Origin: Schizophyllum amplum
Lineage: Eukaryota; Basidiomycota; Agaricomycetes; Agaricales; Schizophyllaceae
Reading direction: 5' to 3'
Assembly: GCA_007026445.1 (NCBI GenBank)
Contig: VDMD01000001.1
Coordinates: forward strand, 4,216,001 to 4,280,000
DNA: 64,000 nt
This document shows positions 33,601-46,444 of the stretch, in pieces. The translations under genes and the position numbers were made by a program. The stretch's first letter is position 1; the number at the start of each line of letters is the position of its first letter. The notes under the pieces were generated by a model that had not been told where the DNA came from, did not search any database, and worked only from the letters and a program-made list of their open reading frames with translations.

Positions 33601-36344
33601 CGCTCCTCGACTCCATGCTGGACTACTCAGTGTCACCTGAACAGTCGCGCGCCGCGTCGCGTACGTCTCTTGCGGACGCGCAGCGTGAGTCGCTTGCTCT
33701 GTCCCCACTGCCACCGTCGCCATCCTCTTCGCGAATGTCCAAGTACGGATCGATTGGCAGGGCGAGTGCGACAAGTGCAACACCGTCAACGTCATCAAGC
33801 GGGCGGACGCCTAACAAGCTCGTCAAGAAATCACGACGCACTTCGACACAACTGCTAGAAACGTTTGTGGTGCGTATTGTTCCCCGTGAGCCTTTTGCCC
33901 CCGCGGGACTTCTCCAATTCTTGGCGTCTTCTGTCGTTTTATCTTCGATTTGCGCCTTAGAACGGCCACGTGACCGCTTCAGGTGGGGCCCCGAGGACGC
34001 GTGTTGGAGCGGGCGACAGATGTAGATGATTGCCACATACCCGTCGCGCTACCCAACGCGGGCGGGTCCCGGCATTTCTCTGGGCGATCAACGGCAGAAA
34101 CGCGTGTGCTCGCTTGTCTCTTACCACCATCATACCCTCGTCATTTTCTGTTCTGACCACGAGTTACACTACAGGTGCCTCGTCGTTCAAGTACGGAACC
34201 CACGATCGTAGCAGAGCACTCGCGATCCCCTACCGTGTGGCTGAATACACCCCCCTCCGAGCACAAGCCGACGTTTGGAGGCGCCTTGGTGCGTCAATCG
34301 ACTCTTGCATGGGTTGCATAGATAACCAAGTCTATTGTGTAGTTTGCAGACCGCGTGACATCGCAAGATCACTCTGGATTTGCATCGGCGTTCCCTGTGC
34401 TCGTTGAATCACCGCGTTCTATGGAGCCGCCAACCCTGGCCGTTTCGGACTGCCAATACTGCTCGCCACGCGACGAGCGGGACGATGCTTTCATCAGCCA
34501 ACATGTTCCGGATTCACCCGAATTGCGCACACAACCCTCGAGGTCCGACGTAACGAGTACCCGAGCTATGCGACGGTGGACCGTCAGCGGACTCGAGCAG
34601 CAGCACAACCCGGACGGAGACAGCAGCGACGAGAGCGAATGGGGCCAATCCGATCACGAGGACGAGGTCGAGTCTGCGAAATGGTTGGCCGTCGCTGCGA
34701 ACAAGCCGCTGCCTTCATCGTCTCTGCTCCCACCATCCCCGTCTATGCCGTCGCTGGCCTATTTTGGACGTGCGGCGGAGCGGCAAGATTACAGTTATTT
34801 TGGGGTCAAGGACAAGACTCTACCGCCGACGCCTGCACAATCGCCGGGGACGAGACAACAGCGCGCCACCTCGATGCGCGCTCCCCAGCGTCCGCAGTTA
34901 CGGCCGCTGTCTGTCATGAGCCCGGTCCCGGCGTTGCATGAACAACAGTCTCTCTCATCGCCCCCGACGCGTACCGTGTTCGAGGGCGAGGCTTCGACTT
35001 TGGGGAGACCTAAGATCTTTGAGGTGTCTGCTGTCGTGAGCGACGACGAATCGTCCTCAGACGAGCGAGACGATCATGTCTTCGACCAGTATGACGAGCC
35101 GGGAAGCGCAACACCAGGAACGAGCGCTGGCACAAGCTCTTTGGGCCATGGACAGTGGGAAGGCATCACAAGGAGTGCATCGAAGTCGAAGACCTACTCG
35201 CATCTCCGTACAATGGCCCTGCCAGCTGATGCGGCACATATGCACCTGCTGCACATCACCGCCGAATTGCTCGCGACCGAGAAGCATTTCGTCTCGTTGT
35301 TGCGTCTCCTGCTTGTCCCTGGCAGCACGCGAACGTCGCCACCACCACTCATGCGCACGTATGTGCAGGAGTTGGTGAATGTATGTGATGGCCTCGTGCG
35401 GTCGATGGAAGGGCGTTCGGACCTGATGGACGGCGCGAAGCATGGCGAGCTCGATGGAGAGGAGACCGACGTCAGACGGCGCGGCGGCGAGCACAAGCGG
35501 CCTGCACCACCCAGTCCCGCGGCAGCCTGTCATGCTATAATCGCACTGCGTGACGACGTCGAGGGTGCTTACGTGCGTTGGTGCGGCGTAGTCGGCGGAT
35601 GGTTCGTCGGCCCCAGCGAGAACGGCGGCGCCAGTATCGGGCGGGCGAAGAGGCGATTGAGCAAGGGTGTCCTCGGCGATGGGTCGAAGCGGAGCCAAAC
35701 GCTGGAGACCGATGCAGAGGAACAGAAGGCGGCGGAGCAGCAGGCGACGGAGCGGAAGGAGGCGGAGCGGAAGGAGACGATCACGGATGCTCCGGAGCAG
35801 CAACATGCCCCCGAGCAAGGCGAGGAGACGCAAGAGGGTGTCAACGACAATACTAGCGCTGAAAGCAGCGGCGAACGTCCGCCCTTACCTTCGCAGAAGA
35901 GCACGGGCCGTCGCTCGCACGTGTGGCGCAAGAGCGTTCCCTCCCTTGCCACCCTGCAGATGCAGATCATGTCGAGTTCCAAGAAGGAGGAGGACGGCAC
36001 GGAGGGACAGGAGGCGAGCAGTGCCAAGCCGAAGGAGAGTGGAAGTGTACGGGCCCTGTCCAAGCGGGAGCGGAAGGAGCGCCAGCGGAAGCTACCGACC
36101 GTGCGCGAGCTTGCGATTCTGCCAACGCAGCGCGTGATGCGATACGTGTTGTTGTATCGAGGTGAGTCATGCGTACGTATGTTTGTTGTGAGATGCTGAT
36201 GCGCGTACAGATCTGCTTGCGCACACGCCGCAGACATCACCTATTCGGCCTCTTGTGCAGAGCGCGGTTGATGTCGCTGCGTCTATCGCGGCCAAGTGCG
36301 ATCGCGCGCAAGGCAATGCGGAGTTCTTTCATCGAGCGAGGTGA
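30661..36344 (+). CDS. RhoGEF (Dbl-homology domain) with long disordered N-terminus
   Basis: A guanine-nucleotide exchange factor for Rho-type GTPases, acting in cell polarity and actin control. Five exons join in frame: 30661-31380, 31440-33869, 34175-34288, 34343-36161 and 36211-36344, coding 1738 residues. The first roughly 1,250 residues are Ser/Pro/Arg-rich and probably disordered. The Dbl-homology domain starts near residue 1370 with LHITAELLATEKHFVSLLRL and ends with RELAILPTQRVMRYVLLYRD and AAKCDRAQGNAEFF, the typical last helices. It is interrupted by low-complexity insertions, one rich in Glu/Lys (about 35700-35880). No PH domain follows: the frame meets TGA at 36342, although a donor-like GTGAGG overlaps it and an alternative extension is possible. 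No frame errors were detected. Confidence 0.85.
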
Positions 36345-37153
36345 GGGAGGTGGACAGACAGACCACTTGTGAGGTGAGTGTCTCTGATAGTTGGTCGTCG
36401 AGCCCTGGCTAACTTGAACGCGCAAGGTGTCTGCTCAGCGCCCTCTTGTGATATTTGCAAGCGCTGTCAACGAGTCAATATCCTATTTCTATGATACCAT
36501 CCGTTCATGCCCCAATACACGCACTACCCGGCGGCACTGTACATCCTATTTCCATCGTCTCTTCGTGTACGTCCGACTTATCTGCTCGTTGCACGCAATG
36601 TTTGCGCGCTCACCCTCCGCGCCGTGCTTCCTTGCTTTCGCCATCACTTCGCTCGCTGCACACTGTCATTAAGCTTATTCGTCAATCTTTTTACATTGTT
36701 GTTACTCGCATAGTATCCATCATCTCATTCACAATCTTCCGTTGACATGCTCGTTCTAGTACTGCACATCTTCCTGTGACCTTTGTCCAACAGGCTTTGT
36801 TATACCTGCTTGGTTGTAATTGTATGCTTACGATTTTGCCCACGATATACCCTTCGCTTGACGACGCACACATTCTCGCCACGAGTCGGAGTAAGACCTG
36901 CAGGCCTGAGTAAGACCGACTTCAACTTGACTAGGTCATGTGACCGCGCTCTTTACGATCCCGCCTGACGGTCTGTGACATGTGACGGTCTGCCGCCTTC
37001 CGAAGTACCGCTGCCCTCTGACTTGCAGTCCTTCCTCTTGCTTTCACCATTGAGCCGCGCCTACAAATTAGTCAGATCCCAGCCCTTGTCTTGCTTTGGT
37101 CGCTATCTTCATCTGGAAAGAACTCGGGCAGTTCTGACGTCGGGACGCGCGCC
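36345..37153. other. Intergenic region, nothing seen
   Basis: About 800 bases, pyrimidine-rich on the plus strand between 36.5 and 36.9 kb, consistent with a promoter of the first F-box gene. No gene, RNA or repeat could be supported. Confidence 0.4.
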
Positions 37154-38815
37154 ATGTATCTGAGTCTTGATCGCCTGCCCGTGGACATCCTCATTTTGAT
37201 GCTGGGATCTATACATCCAAAGGACATAGTTTCGTTGAGAAAGGTGCGCGGTGCTTTTATCTCATACTTCGTCTGCTGAATGCATTCGTCAGACCTGTAA
37301 AGCCATGCTGGCTATCACGAAGATCCGTACGATCTGGTTGACGGTCGTGCGTCGCCTCTGCGCGACGAACGCGGTCTACATCCCCTTGTCGGAACTGGAG
37401 AAGATGTCCATGGACGAGCTCGAACACAACGCGACGGCGCATTCGCGATTCGCGCGCTTGCTTCGCAATTCAGCTCTCGATCAGGCGCCCCCACTAATCC
37501 AAAAGTGCAGAGAATCTTGCATCTGCCTGCGAATACGGCTGATGATCATCTCAATAATAACATCACTTGGATCTGCTTCGAGCCCGGTGGACGTTTCTTG
37601 CTTGCGCTTTCATCCAGTCACTTTCATGTCTGGGACCTCGGTCGTCACGCCTACGATGCTTTCCATGCCTCTCCCGTATGCTCGGAGCATCTCTCTCGGC
37701 TCCTTGACTCGTCACCTGACGAATTCTGCAATGTCGACATAGATCTATGTCCAATCAGTCCGGCGCAACCGTGCGACAGAATCATCTTCGTGATCTCTGC
37801 GACGTTCACTGCCGACACGTGAGACGATTCTCATCTCTATCCTCCTGTCATTGATTTTTTCGCCAAAGAACCCGTCGACTTCATGCCATGGAGCTTCAGT
37901 TTCCTCACAATGAGGCCGGATTGCCTATTCGTCTGCGTCGTCTCGCCACCATCCGTGTTGCCTTCTTCATCGAAGTCACGGCGATGTCGAACACCTGCAT
38001 CAGCTTGAATGCCTTCGACGAGGCAGGCATGTCGGGCATTTTAGTATGGGATTATAGGAACGACACGATTGCGACATGGCGGGTGCCGACTCGGGATCAC
38101 ATATTCAGCGTACGCAGCCGACTCATTCAGATGATCTGTGCTAACGGTCGATTGTCAGTTGTTCTTGTCTGGATCTCTAGCAGTTTTTTATTATGGCCCC
38201 GGACACGAAATGGCCATCTATCGAATGCCGCCTTTTGCACCTGCTCCGGAAGGACCAATAACCTTTGCCAACATACCATTTCCGGAGCTCCGTGCTAGAA
38301 CTGCACCATCGATACCAACGACACATCTGCCTCAGACGGTCGCGGTCAACCTCTGGATCGACCGCTGTCCGTGGCTTTGCGATACTGCTCAAAAGCCCAT
38401 CTTCGACATGTTTACTGACGATCGACTGTACCGGCTAACGATGCCGCGAATGGAACCTGACACCTCTGGTGACAATACCTCTGGGACTTGCCCGGTAATC
38501 CTCTCCTCAATACCTTTTGAGAAGGGATTCGACTGGGCCATGGGTCATGCACCGTCGCATAGCGATTACGGCGATAATGCGTATTGGCTATATACTACGC
38601 AGCCGAGGATGTTGACCTGCACGATGTATCGAGTGACCGAAGGCGCCCCCGGTCCCATACACGTAGATCTCCTGCCGTGTCGCGCAAACGTCGCTCTACA
38701 CGACATCTGTCCTGCGAGTGGCAGGATCTGTCTCACTGTGAACGCAAACCAAGCTTCCAACGAGGGTTGCGAGGTGCATGTGTGGGACTTTCTCGTGCCC
38801 GACCGCGCACTATAG
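37154..38815 (+). CDS. F-box/WD-like protein, tandem copy 1
   Basis: F-box adaptor, by family knowledge a substrate receptor of SCF ubiquitin ligases. The F-box is N-terminal (LDRLPVDILILMLGSIHP, then after intron 37244-37292 TCKAMLAITKIRTIW). The rest is WD-like, with strands such as GGRFLLALSSSHFHVWDLG, GILVWDYRNDT and the C-terminal HVWDFLVPDRAL. Further introns lie at about 37819-37870 and 38109-38157. A one-base loss interrupts exon 2 in the C run 37488-37492: frame 1 ends near LDQAPP, and one additional C brings in TNPKVQRILHLP. Residues after the slip match copies 2 and 3, so this is an artefact or a very recent lesion. It is the first of three tandem paralogs on the same strand. Confidence 0.8.
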
Positions 38816-39337
38816 GTGAGCTACCGTCGCTTTTGGTTGTATAGACATTGCTGATTTCGACGCAGATATCATGCGCGTTTAGCGAATAGACACCCCGTTC
38901 CATCGCTTAGACTAAGTTCTGTTGTATTCTCCTCGACAATCAACGTACTGGCTGCCTGATTATGTGACTAGTATGGATGATGTCCAGGCTACCAGCGTTT
39001 TGACCCAGTTACAGCAGGCTGAGCCTTCAGCCAAAGCCTTTGTGCGAGTGAGAATTGCATAGTCGACTGAGACTCCTAAATTCTTATGCTCGAATCTTGA
39101 GCGTGAATATTTGAATACCGGCCTTGGCTTGGCCCTGGCCCCTCCTGTTGTTCGCGCGCCGGAAGCTCGTTCTGACTTGAAGCTGAACAAACAAACCGTG
39201 CCGGCAATTGCCGATGTGGCGTACCCCGTGTTCCGTCTTGTCCTGCACCTCTGCCTCAGGTCTGAGGTCTGCGCCGTTCGCAGACTTTCCGGCTCGCACA
39301 AATCTTTGAGGATCCTGACGAAGCTTCTGAGCGCGTC
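38816..39337. other. Intergenic spacer between F-box copies 1 and 2
   Basis: About 520 bases. No frame with F-box similarity and no repeat was seen. It likely holds a terminator for copy 1 and the promoter of copy 2. Confidence 0.4.
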
Positions 39338-41038
39338 ATGCGGACCGGGCATGGACATGCGCCTGTCGCTCAAGAAGAGGCAGCGAAGTTATACACGCTC
39401 GAGCACCTCTCCTTGGACGTGCTCACCGTCATCGCCGCATTCCTGCTGCCGGTGGATATCATCGCATTGCGAAAGGTGCGTAGCAACTTTCTCTGCATAT
39501 TCTTCTCGCTAACCGCTACTCGTACAGACCTGCAAGACCCTGGCGAACGCGACGAAGGCGCGAGCGATATGGACGACTGCAGTTCGCGAGATGTGCAGAA
39601 GGAACGCGGTATTCTCCGCGACTTACGATTTGAACAACATGTCTCTTACGATGCTCGAGCATACGGCTACCGCGCCGTCGCGGTTCCTGCATCTGTTGCG
39701 CAAACACGACACTGCTGGAGGCGGACCCCACGGCACACTCTATCCTATGGCAAGACAATCTCTAACGCTCCGCCTTCCTATGCGACCTGGCATGGTTCCT
39801 GTCAAAGGAGATCACTTCAAGGACATGCTTCTGGTCCCCGGGGGCCGCTTCCTACTCGCCACGTCGCAGAAACATTTTCATATCTGGGATCTTGGCGAGA
39901 ACGCGTATCGCGGCATCAAGCCCCTTCCAATCTACGTCGACGATCTCAGGAAAATGCTTGGGGTGTCGACAGAGGCGTTGCGCAATAATTCGCCCAACAT
40001 GACAATCTATGGCGCCGAGCAGCACGGCAAAATCATCCTTGCAATGGATTGCAAGGGTAATGGGTAAGTCCCATGGTTCTTTCACTGACACCACTTTTTC
40101 TCAAGCAATGAATGTAGACCAGGCACGGTACGCGAAGTGCATGTTTTTGAAGCTACCCTCGACCCAAAAGGGACGGACCCCGTCGCAGTGCACCGCCTGG
40201 GGAAATTGGAATGCGCATTTGCTGTATATCTGACGTCCTTGTCGGACCCATATATCATCATATATGCTCCATACAACCAAAATGCGACTTTGGTGGTCTG
40301 GAATTATCGACGACATACTCTAGCCAATCTGAGCGAGGACCAACACTTTCAGGCATGTTTATCTATTCTATTTCACCCCGTTCGAACGTTGTTCAACGCA
40401 ACGACCAGGCATTTATAGTAGGGTCAAGCCTGATTGTCCCGCACTGGCTCGGCTCAGCACTCACTGTGCATCGACTTCCTTCACCCAATGCCTTCCGACC
40501 CACCCCTCGGCATCCTGTGACTGACGCGGATTTTCACGGACAATCTGGCAACCTCCCGATGACCACATATGTTCCGAACGATGGGACTTGGACACTGCAC
40601 AAGCCCTGGTTCTACAGAAGCGATGCCCTCCCAGAATTCGCCTCGATATCCGAAACACATATCGGCCACATTGCAATGACAGAAATTCTGGCCCCCAACA
40701 CACGAGGAACGCTGCCGGAACACCTGCCGGAGCTCACCGTCCGGCTGCCTCATAACATACAGGATGCCGACCTTCTCCAAAGCCACCGCGAAGGGGCAAG
40801 ATGTGAAGATCACACAGCGGTGCTCTTTGGGAACTCGACATGTATGGCATACCGCGCCGCGACAGATGCCAGCGTCGCTGCGCCTGTAGTCGTCGCTCTG
40901 GCACACGGGAAGGAATGTGTTCAAAACGATTTCTGCCCTGCGAGTGGGCGGCTGTGTCTACTACTGCAACCTCTCGACCAGAATTCACCCAGCGAGATCT
41001 TGGTGTGGGACTTCCTCGTCCCAGATCGAGCTATCTGA
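39338..41038 (+). CDS. F-box/WD-like protein, tandem copy 2
   Basis: Paralog of the genes at 37154 and 41546. It starts MRTGHGHAPVAQEEAAK, then the F-box LSLDVLTVIAAFLLP, intron near 39475-39527, TCKTLANATKARAIWTTAV. The WD-like part contains GGRFLLATSQKHFHIWDLG, ATLVVWNYRRHTLANL, CPASGRLCLLL and LVWDFLVPDRAI at the end. The frame is intact throughout. One intron (40353-40408) must use a GC donor (CAG/GCATGT) to join EDQHFQ to AFIVGSS; the equivalent position in copies 1 and 3 has a GT donor, which supports the border. The predicted role is the same as for copy 1, with target-binding surfaces that have diverged. Confidence 0.85.
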
Positions 41039-41545
41039 GTTGTGAGTGGCTTGTCATGGCAATTACGCGCATTGTACGGCCCGACGTCTGACTTTGTACA
41101 ACTACCAGATCCTCAATAACGTCGTTTGAATAAAACTCGTTGGTCGACGGCGGCACATTGCGCGCTGCGCGAATAAACAAGTGCGTTACACATGGTCATG
41201 TATATAGGTGCTAAGTACGAACGCTTGTGCGCGCGTATCTGATTACTTCTGCTCATTCAAGTCGGGTTCCTTTATGCCAACGAGTCGCAGGATGACTGAA
41301 CTCGCATTCGGTGTATTCGGCAGCGTATGTAGTAGCCATATTTGAGTACAGCCGTGGTTCCCTATTCTTTGCATTGTCTACGCGTCGTGATAAGGCGCGA
41401 AGGAGAAGGATAGTACTTGCAGCACGGGCCACGACACACGCTTGGCTTGGCTCGAACACGATCGGCGTCTGTTCGCCATCATTTCATCTTCTCCGCTACC
41501 TCCATGGTCGACAAACTGTAGCGCTTAGTATATGCCGATGAAACG
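41039..41545. other. Intergenic spacer between F-box copies 2 and 3
   Basis: About 500 bases; nothing beyond presumed 3' and promoter sequence was recognised. Confidence 0.4.
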
Positions 41546-43283
41546 ATGACGATGAGCATCGTCCCCCGTGAAGTCGCCTCCCGATTTGATCTTGGACACT
41601 CTGCAGTAGAAGGAACCCAGCCGAGGACGCCGTCGCTTGACCACCTCTCGCTCGATGTCCTCATTGTAATCGCGGGATTCTTACTACCAGACGACATCGT
41701 CTCGTTGCGAAAGGCGCGTGGCGGTCTGCTACATATGTGTTTGTACTGACCAGACGTCGCGCAGACCTGCCAGGCGTTGGCGAACGCGACGAAGACGCGA
41801 GCGATCTGGACAACAGCCGTGCGCCAGATGTGCACGAGAAATATGGTGTTTCTCGCCTCGTACGATCTGGACGCCATGCCTCTGGAGATGCTGGAGCACA
41901 CGGCGACCGCCCCTGCGCGGACCATGCGTCTCTTGCGCCGACACAGCGCTATCGATTCTTCCCAGCTGCCACAACTCTCGCCTATGACGAAGCAACTACT
42001 CTCCCTTCGACTGCCGGGCGTCTCTCTCCCAGATGACGATCACATTCAGGCGATCCGTCTAGTCCCTGGAGGGCGGTTCCTCCTGGCGCTGTCCACACTT
42101 CATTTCCACATCTGGGACCTCGGCCAAAATGCTTACAGCGCGCTGAAGCCTCTTCCTCTGTATCTCAAGACCTTCTCGGAGATGCTTGAATGTTCTGAAG
42201 ACTTGGAACTTGGCGACTGTAAATTAATGATCTGCGAGGCGGAGCAACATGGCAAAATCATCTTCGCCATCTCTGGGTAAGCTTGCCAGACCTAGTCTTG
42301 CTTGTACTGAAGTTCTGCATGACAGCTGTCGGACGATCTGCGTGTATGAGGCAGAACTACCGCCTCCTGTGCACCAATTGCCATCTGTGCGACGCGTTGC
42401 CAGGATGGAATGCGACTTTTCCTCTATCGTCGAGGCCTTGTCGGAACGGTATCTTTTGCTGCGCACTTTAACAACAACCAGGTCGATTGTTTTGTGGGAT
42501 TATCAACAGCACACATTAGCCAAGCCGGCTTTGAGAGGCATTGACCGCGTACGCCTCTCGTGTATTTTCTCGTTACCTCTAGACTGACAAGAGTAATCTC
42601 TTTCTCAGGCATTCCTGTTCAAAACAAGTGTCCTGCTTACCATTGAGAACCATGTCTTCGTGTGCTCTATTCCGGCCCTCATCGCTGTCCCTGTGTTGTC
42701 AGGACAGCTGGTACGATACGAGGACCTGCCCGAGACTGTTGACGCTCCACCAACCACCGCCGTAACCCCTACACTTGAAGACGAGGTGTGCTGGAGCATC
42801 CGTAAGCCTTGGTACTACAGGCCTGGAGCCCCCACCGAGTTCGCCCTTTTCACCGAACATGATATCTTTCACCTCGATACCGCCAGCATCATTGCACCAG
42901 GCGCGCCAAACTCCGTACCGGACCACCTCCCATACACCCGCGCGCGACTCCCGTTGACACAAGACGACGACCTCCTGGACTGTGACCTGACGTCTTACAT
43001 CAGTGATGGCTACTCTCTTATTCTTCACGAGAGCGGAGGCGCGGGCGACTTGACGTGCGTCTCGTATCGCGTAGCGACGCAGGATACCAGCACCACCACT
43101 ACCGTCGAGATGGCTTTGCCGGCGCGCACCGTCCTTGACGCAAGCTCGCCCGAAGTGCGCGAATGGGATTTCTGCCCGGCGAGTGGGCGGTTGTGCATCT
43201 TGTACCCTGATCCTACGCTCGGGGATGATCTTACGCGGGACCTGCATGTATACGACTATCTGGTTCCGGATCGAGGCCTGTGA
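41546..43283 (+). CDS. F-box/WD-like protein, tandem copy 3
   Basis: Third tandem paralog. It starts MTMSIVPREVASRFD; the F-box is LSLDVLIVIAGFLLPDDIVS, then intron 41716-41764, then TCQALANATKTRAIWTTAV. The WD-like core has GGRFLLALSTLHFHIWDLG, SIVLWDYQQHTLA, CPASGRLCILY and VYDYLVPDRGL at 43283. Introns are also found near 42280-42325 and at about 42549-42609 (donor GTACGC). The frame is intact. It is closer to copy 2 than to copy 1 by eye, especially in the F-box exon, suggesting that 2 and 3 arose from the later duplication. Confidence 0.85.
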
Positions 43284-43924
43284 AGACGTGAGTGGCCCGT
43301 CTATGCAGTAGACATCGGTACTCACGGATGCATATGCCAACCACAGGGATCAGACTTGAGCACCGGTGTATATATACGTTTCGCGCAGCGCGCTGGGGTC
43401 GAGGACGGGTGGCCTCACGAAGGCTTGAACGAGCAACGCCCGTGAGTGCGAACATAATTTTCCACGCTTCTTCCGCCGACGGAAAACTGAGAGACCAACT
43501 GTAGATCATGCGTGCCTCGACTGCCCTTGCTGCGCCCTGCGCTGGGTCCTGCGCTCGTACATCTTCAGGACGGCAGTTATGGTCTACACACGAAAGCATG
43601 GCAGCGACCGTGGACTTGATGTACACTTTCTCACATCTGTCCCCACTGTATTGTTGTATTGGAGTATACGATAGATTTGCGTGACGCTTGCCATTGAGGA
43701 TGAGCCTCGTCATTACGCGACTGGCACTGGCAGTGTACGCGTAGAACTGATCGACGAATTGGGATCAGCCATCACCTTGTCCTTTGTCTCCCACCAGTCT
43801 CCCACTCTCACTGACTTTCTATGCGAGCGCATATATGCGGGTTTCGTAACTGCTCTGAGCTCCCTAGGTCGTCGATGTCGACCCCAACCTCTGTTACGCA
43901 TCAGCAATCGCGCAACTGTCTTGA

Positions 43925-44105
43925 TGGTCTTACACAAGAACCATAAGACCGTTAAGACCGTAAGACCAGTGTTCTTGGCTAAGCTAGGTCTGGTCTTGCC
44001 AAAGACCAAGGTTCTTAGCCTGAGTGGTCTTGTACAAGACGTGATTCACAGATCAGTTCAAGACGGCCTGTTCAGGCAACGTACAGACCACGATAAAGAC
44101 CATAC
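43925..44105. repeat. AAGACC/GGTCTT motif cluster, left
   Basis: Dense occurrences of AAGACC and its complement GGTCTT, many in inverted pairs: AAGACCAG at 43962-43969 with CTGGTCTT at 43990-43997, and a perfect 14-bp palindrome GTCTTGTACAAGAC at 44027-44040. The type of element is unknown. Confidence 0.5.
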
Positions 44106-45354
44106 AGACACGAATTTAAGCCGCTTGCTCAGACCAGTTCAGACAATCATGGGCTTCGAGAAACAGGCCTTCCATTGCAGTATAAGCTAGCTGTGCATAT
44201 GGCATAACGATGGTAATATGATATGTAGAGCTACTGGCGCGACTGCCGGCCCTCCAGCGTGGCCAGTCAAGCACGACTGTCGTTGTCGGAGGAAAAATGA
44301 TACCCTGCCTATGCCCATCGTCGTGTAATGGCCTGGCTTCGGCACGGATAGCGAGCAGCTGCGCGTCAGCCATAGCCGATGACCGAGATAGACGAGGCAC
44401 CTGTACAGTTCGGAGGTCAATAGGGCACGACAACGCATCGCGTAGCTTACGCACCGTATCTCTTTCCCCCGCCGCGATGATGCCCATATCTTGAGGCCTC
44501 CTTGCTCTCAGTGTCAATCCGTTAGCAGCGCGCCTCCTCGTCCCGACCCGTGGGAGGTGACGCAAGACCGACTGAATGCTCGCGTTGACCTAGAGTAGAG
44601 GTATGGCACGTCGTACACGCTGACCGACGCGAGAAGGAGCTTCGTCGGATGTGGTCGGAAGCAACGAAGACCGTCATCAGAATCGAAATTGACTGCCGTT
44701 CGCAAGTCACGTGGCAATTTTACTTGAGGGCCGTCTTTTTGTACTTAGCGCGCGATGCGTCTGCTTTGGCGCGCTTGTCTGTCGCGCCCATCGACTCTTC
44801 GGCGACTACTTCGAAAAGACTCATCCTGGTTATGGCTATGCTCTAGCACTCTCCTCCCTCCTTCCTCATCGCGTTATCCTCCTATCGCCTCTCCCAACAA
44901 AGTATGTTAACTGAACGACGCGAATCGTAGATCGGAGACTCGAAGCACGCCGCAGATAGAACGGACTAGGACACGGCGCAGCCAGAGCATCTCCGGACTT
45001 TCTCAGGTGCGCCGCAAACGTCCTACCTTCTTGGACACCCTGCTCATCGTACGGAACCGCAGAGCCTGTCAGCAGGCTGCCAGTGGACTCTCGCGGCGAT
45101 GTGCGCGCGACCTTCAGAGAGCGTGCGACCTTACGCAGCACTCCACTCGAATACAGCAAGCTGCCTTATGCCGCGATCTCCCATTCATCCTGACTCACGA
45201 GTCATGCGCGCAAGTCTGGCCTTCGAAGCTTTTAACGTAGCTTTATTCTATGCCCCCGTCACCTACGTGCAAATATGGCCTGTACATAGCAATTTTGAAG
45301 CAATCTAGAGGTCTTCAGACACCAATGTATGTAGTCTACGCTGCCTTCTCAGAA

Positions 45355-45500
45355 GCTCAAGATCAGCAAGATCCATAAGACCACCAAGAACAGACATTTC
45401 TCTAAGACGGTCTTAAAATCTGAAGATTGTCTGAATTTTGGTCTTGTTTTGAGGCCTGTAAGACGCACAAGACCAATAAGACGAGCAAGACCATTAAGAA
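45355..45500. repeat. AAGACC/GGTCTT motif cluster, right
   Basis: A second dense cluster of AAGACC, CAAGACC and GGTCTT, including the near-palindrome TAAGAC-G-GTCTTA at 45403-45415. It is similar in word content to the cluster at 43925-44105. Confidence 0.5.
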
Positions 45501-46444
45501 AGTTGCACAATTGCTGATGCGGCGGCCAATGCGCACCTCGGCAACCCGACTACCAGACTGGTCTTGCTCGTAGCGGGGCTTTTGTTGTCAGAGAATAGCA
45601 TATACCCACGAAAGGTACGTCGCAATTCTCTGTACTTGTACTTTGCACTGACCTCTGCCTGAACAGATTTTCGAGATCCTGCAGGCGCGGAAAGGATCAT
45701 TGGATTCCGCTCCTCCGGACGGCATGATATAATGTTCTGTCTTCCGAAATGCTTGAGCAGGTCGAAACCTCGGCCTCCGATCGTGCTTCCTACATCTCCC
45801 GTTCAAGTACAATGGCGGCACCCGGATCACGGAGGGCTTAGATATCGGCTCACTGGCGAAGCAGTCACTACAACTGCTCCAGACCACTGCGTTCGAGGGA
45901 TGCCGCACAAGATCACCGGCAGTCGCCTCATGTCGCGGGAACGTCGTGGTCGACAGAGTTAGCTCTATCCTCAATTTGATGCCTTGCCCTCAACATGGTG
46001 AGAAGCTTCCTTGTTGGCTCGTCTGAGATCGAACTGAACGTTATTGCCCCAACAGTGTCAGCCACGTGACCGGGGCACGGCCCGAGAGGATGCTGACGCA
46101 ACCACCAAGCACGTTCGGGAACTTCCCAGTGCCCTATGGGCGCCTTCGATGCTATGTGCCACGTATATACTATGCCTTTTGGTGCGTCCCATGTAAGATT
46201 ATTCACAGGAGTGACTAGAGGCCGATGCAGAGCGACGGCAAGGCAATTGGGGCGTGGGAACGTCTTCCCAATCCGGAGGGGTTGTTAAATCTCTGTAATA
46301 TCAAATCAGATAAACAGGGCAACGCTCATACTGTCTCTTGACATCGTTGGAGAACTGATGGCAGACATTCGCGCCCTTCCACAAAGTAGAAACAAGACAG
46401 TGATATAGGAAAACAAAACGAAAACAAAAATTAATTAAATTCAT

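Noticed and set aside
35057..35833. 258-codon minus-strand frame rich in Leu/Arg
   Set aside because: Complement of the low-complexity inserts of the RhoGEF; no family signal.
45504..45731. Two short stretches that could splice into a protein fragment
   Set aside because: A stop lies just upstream in frame and no ATG is available; at most a relic.
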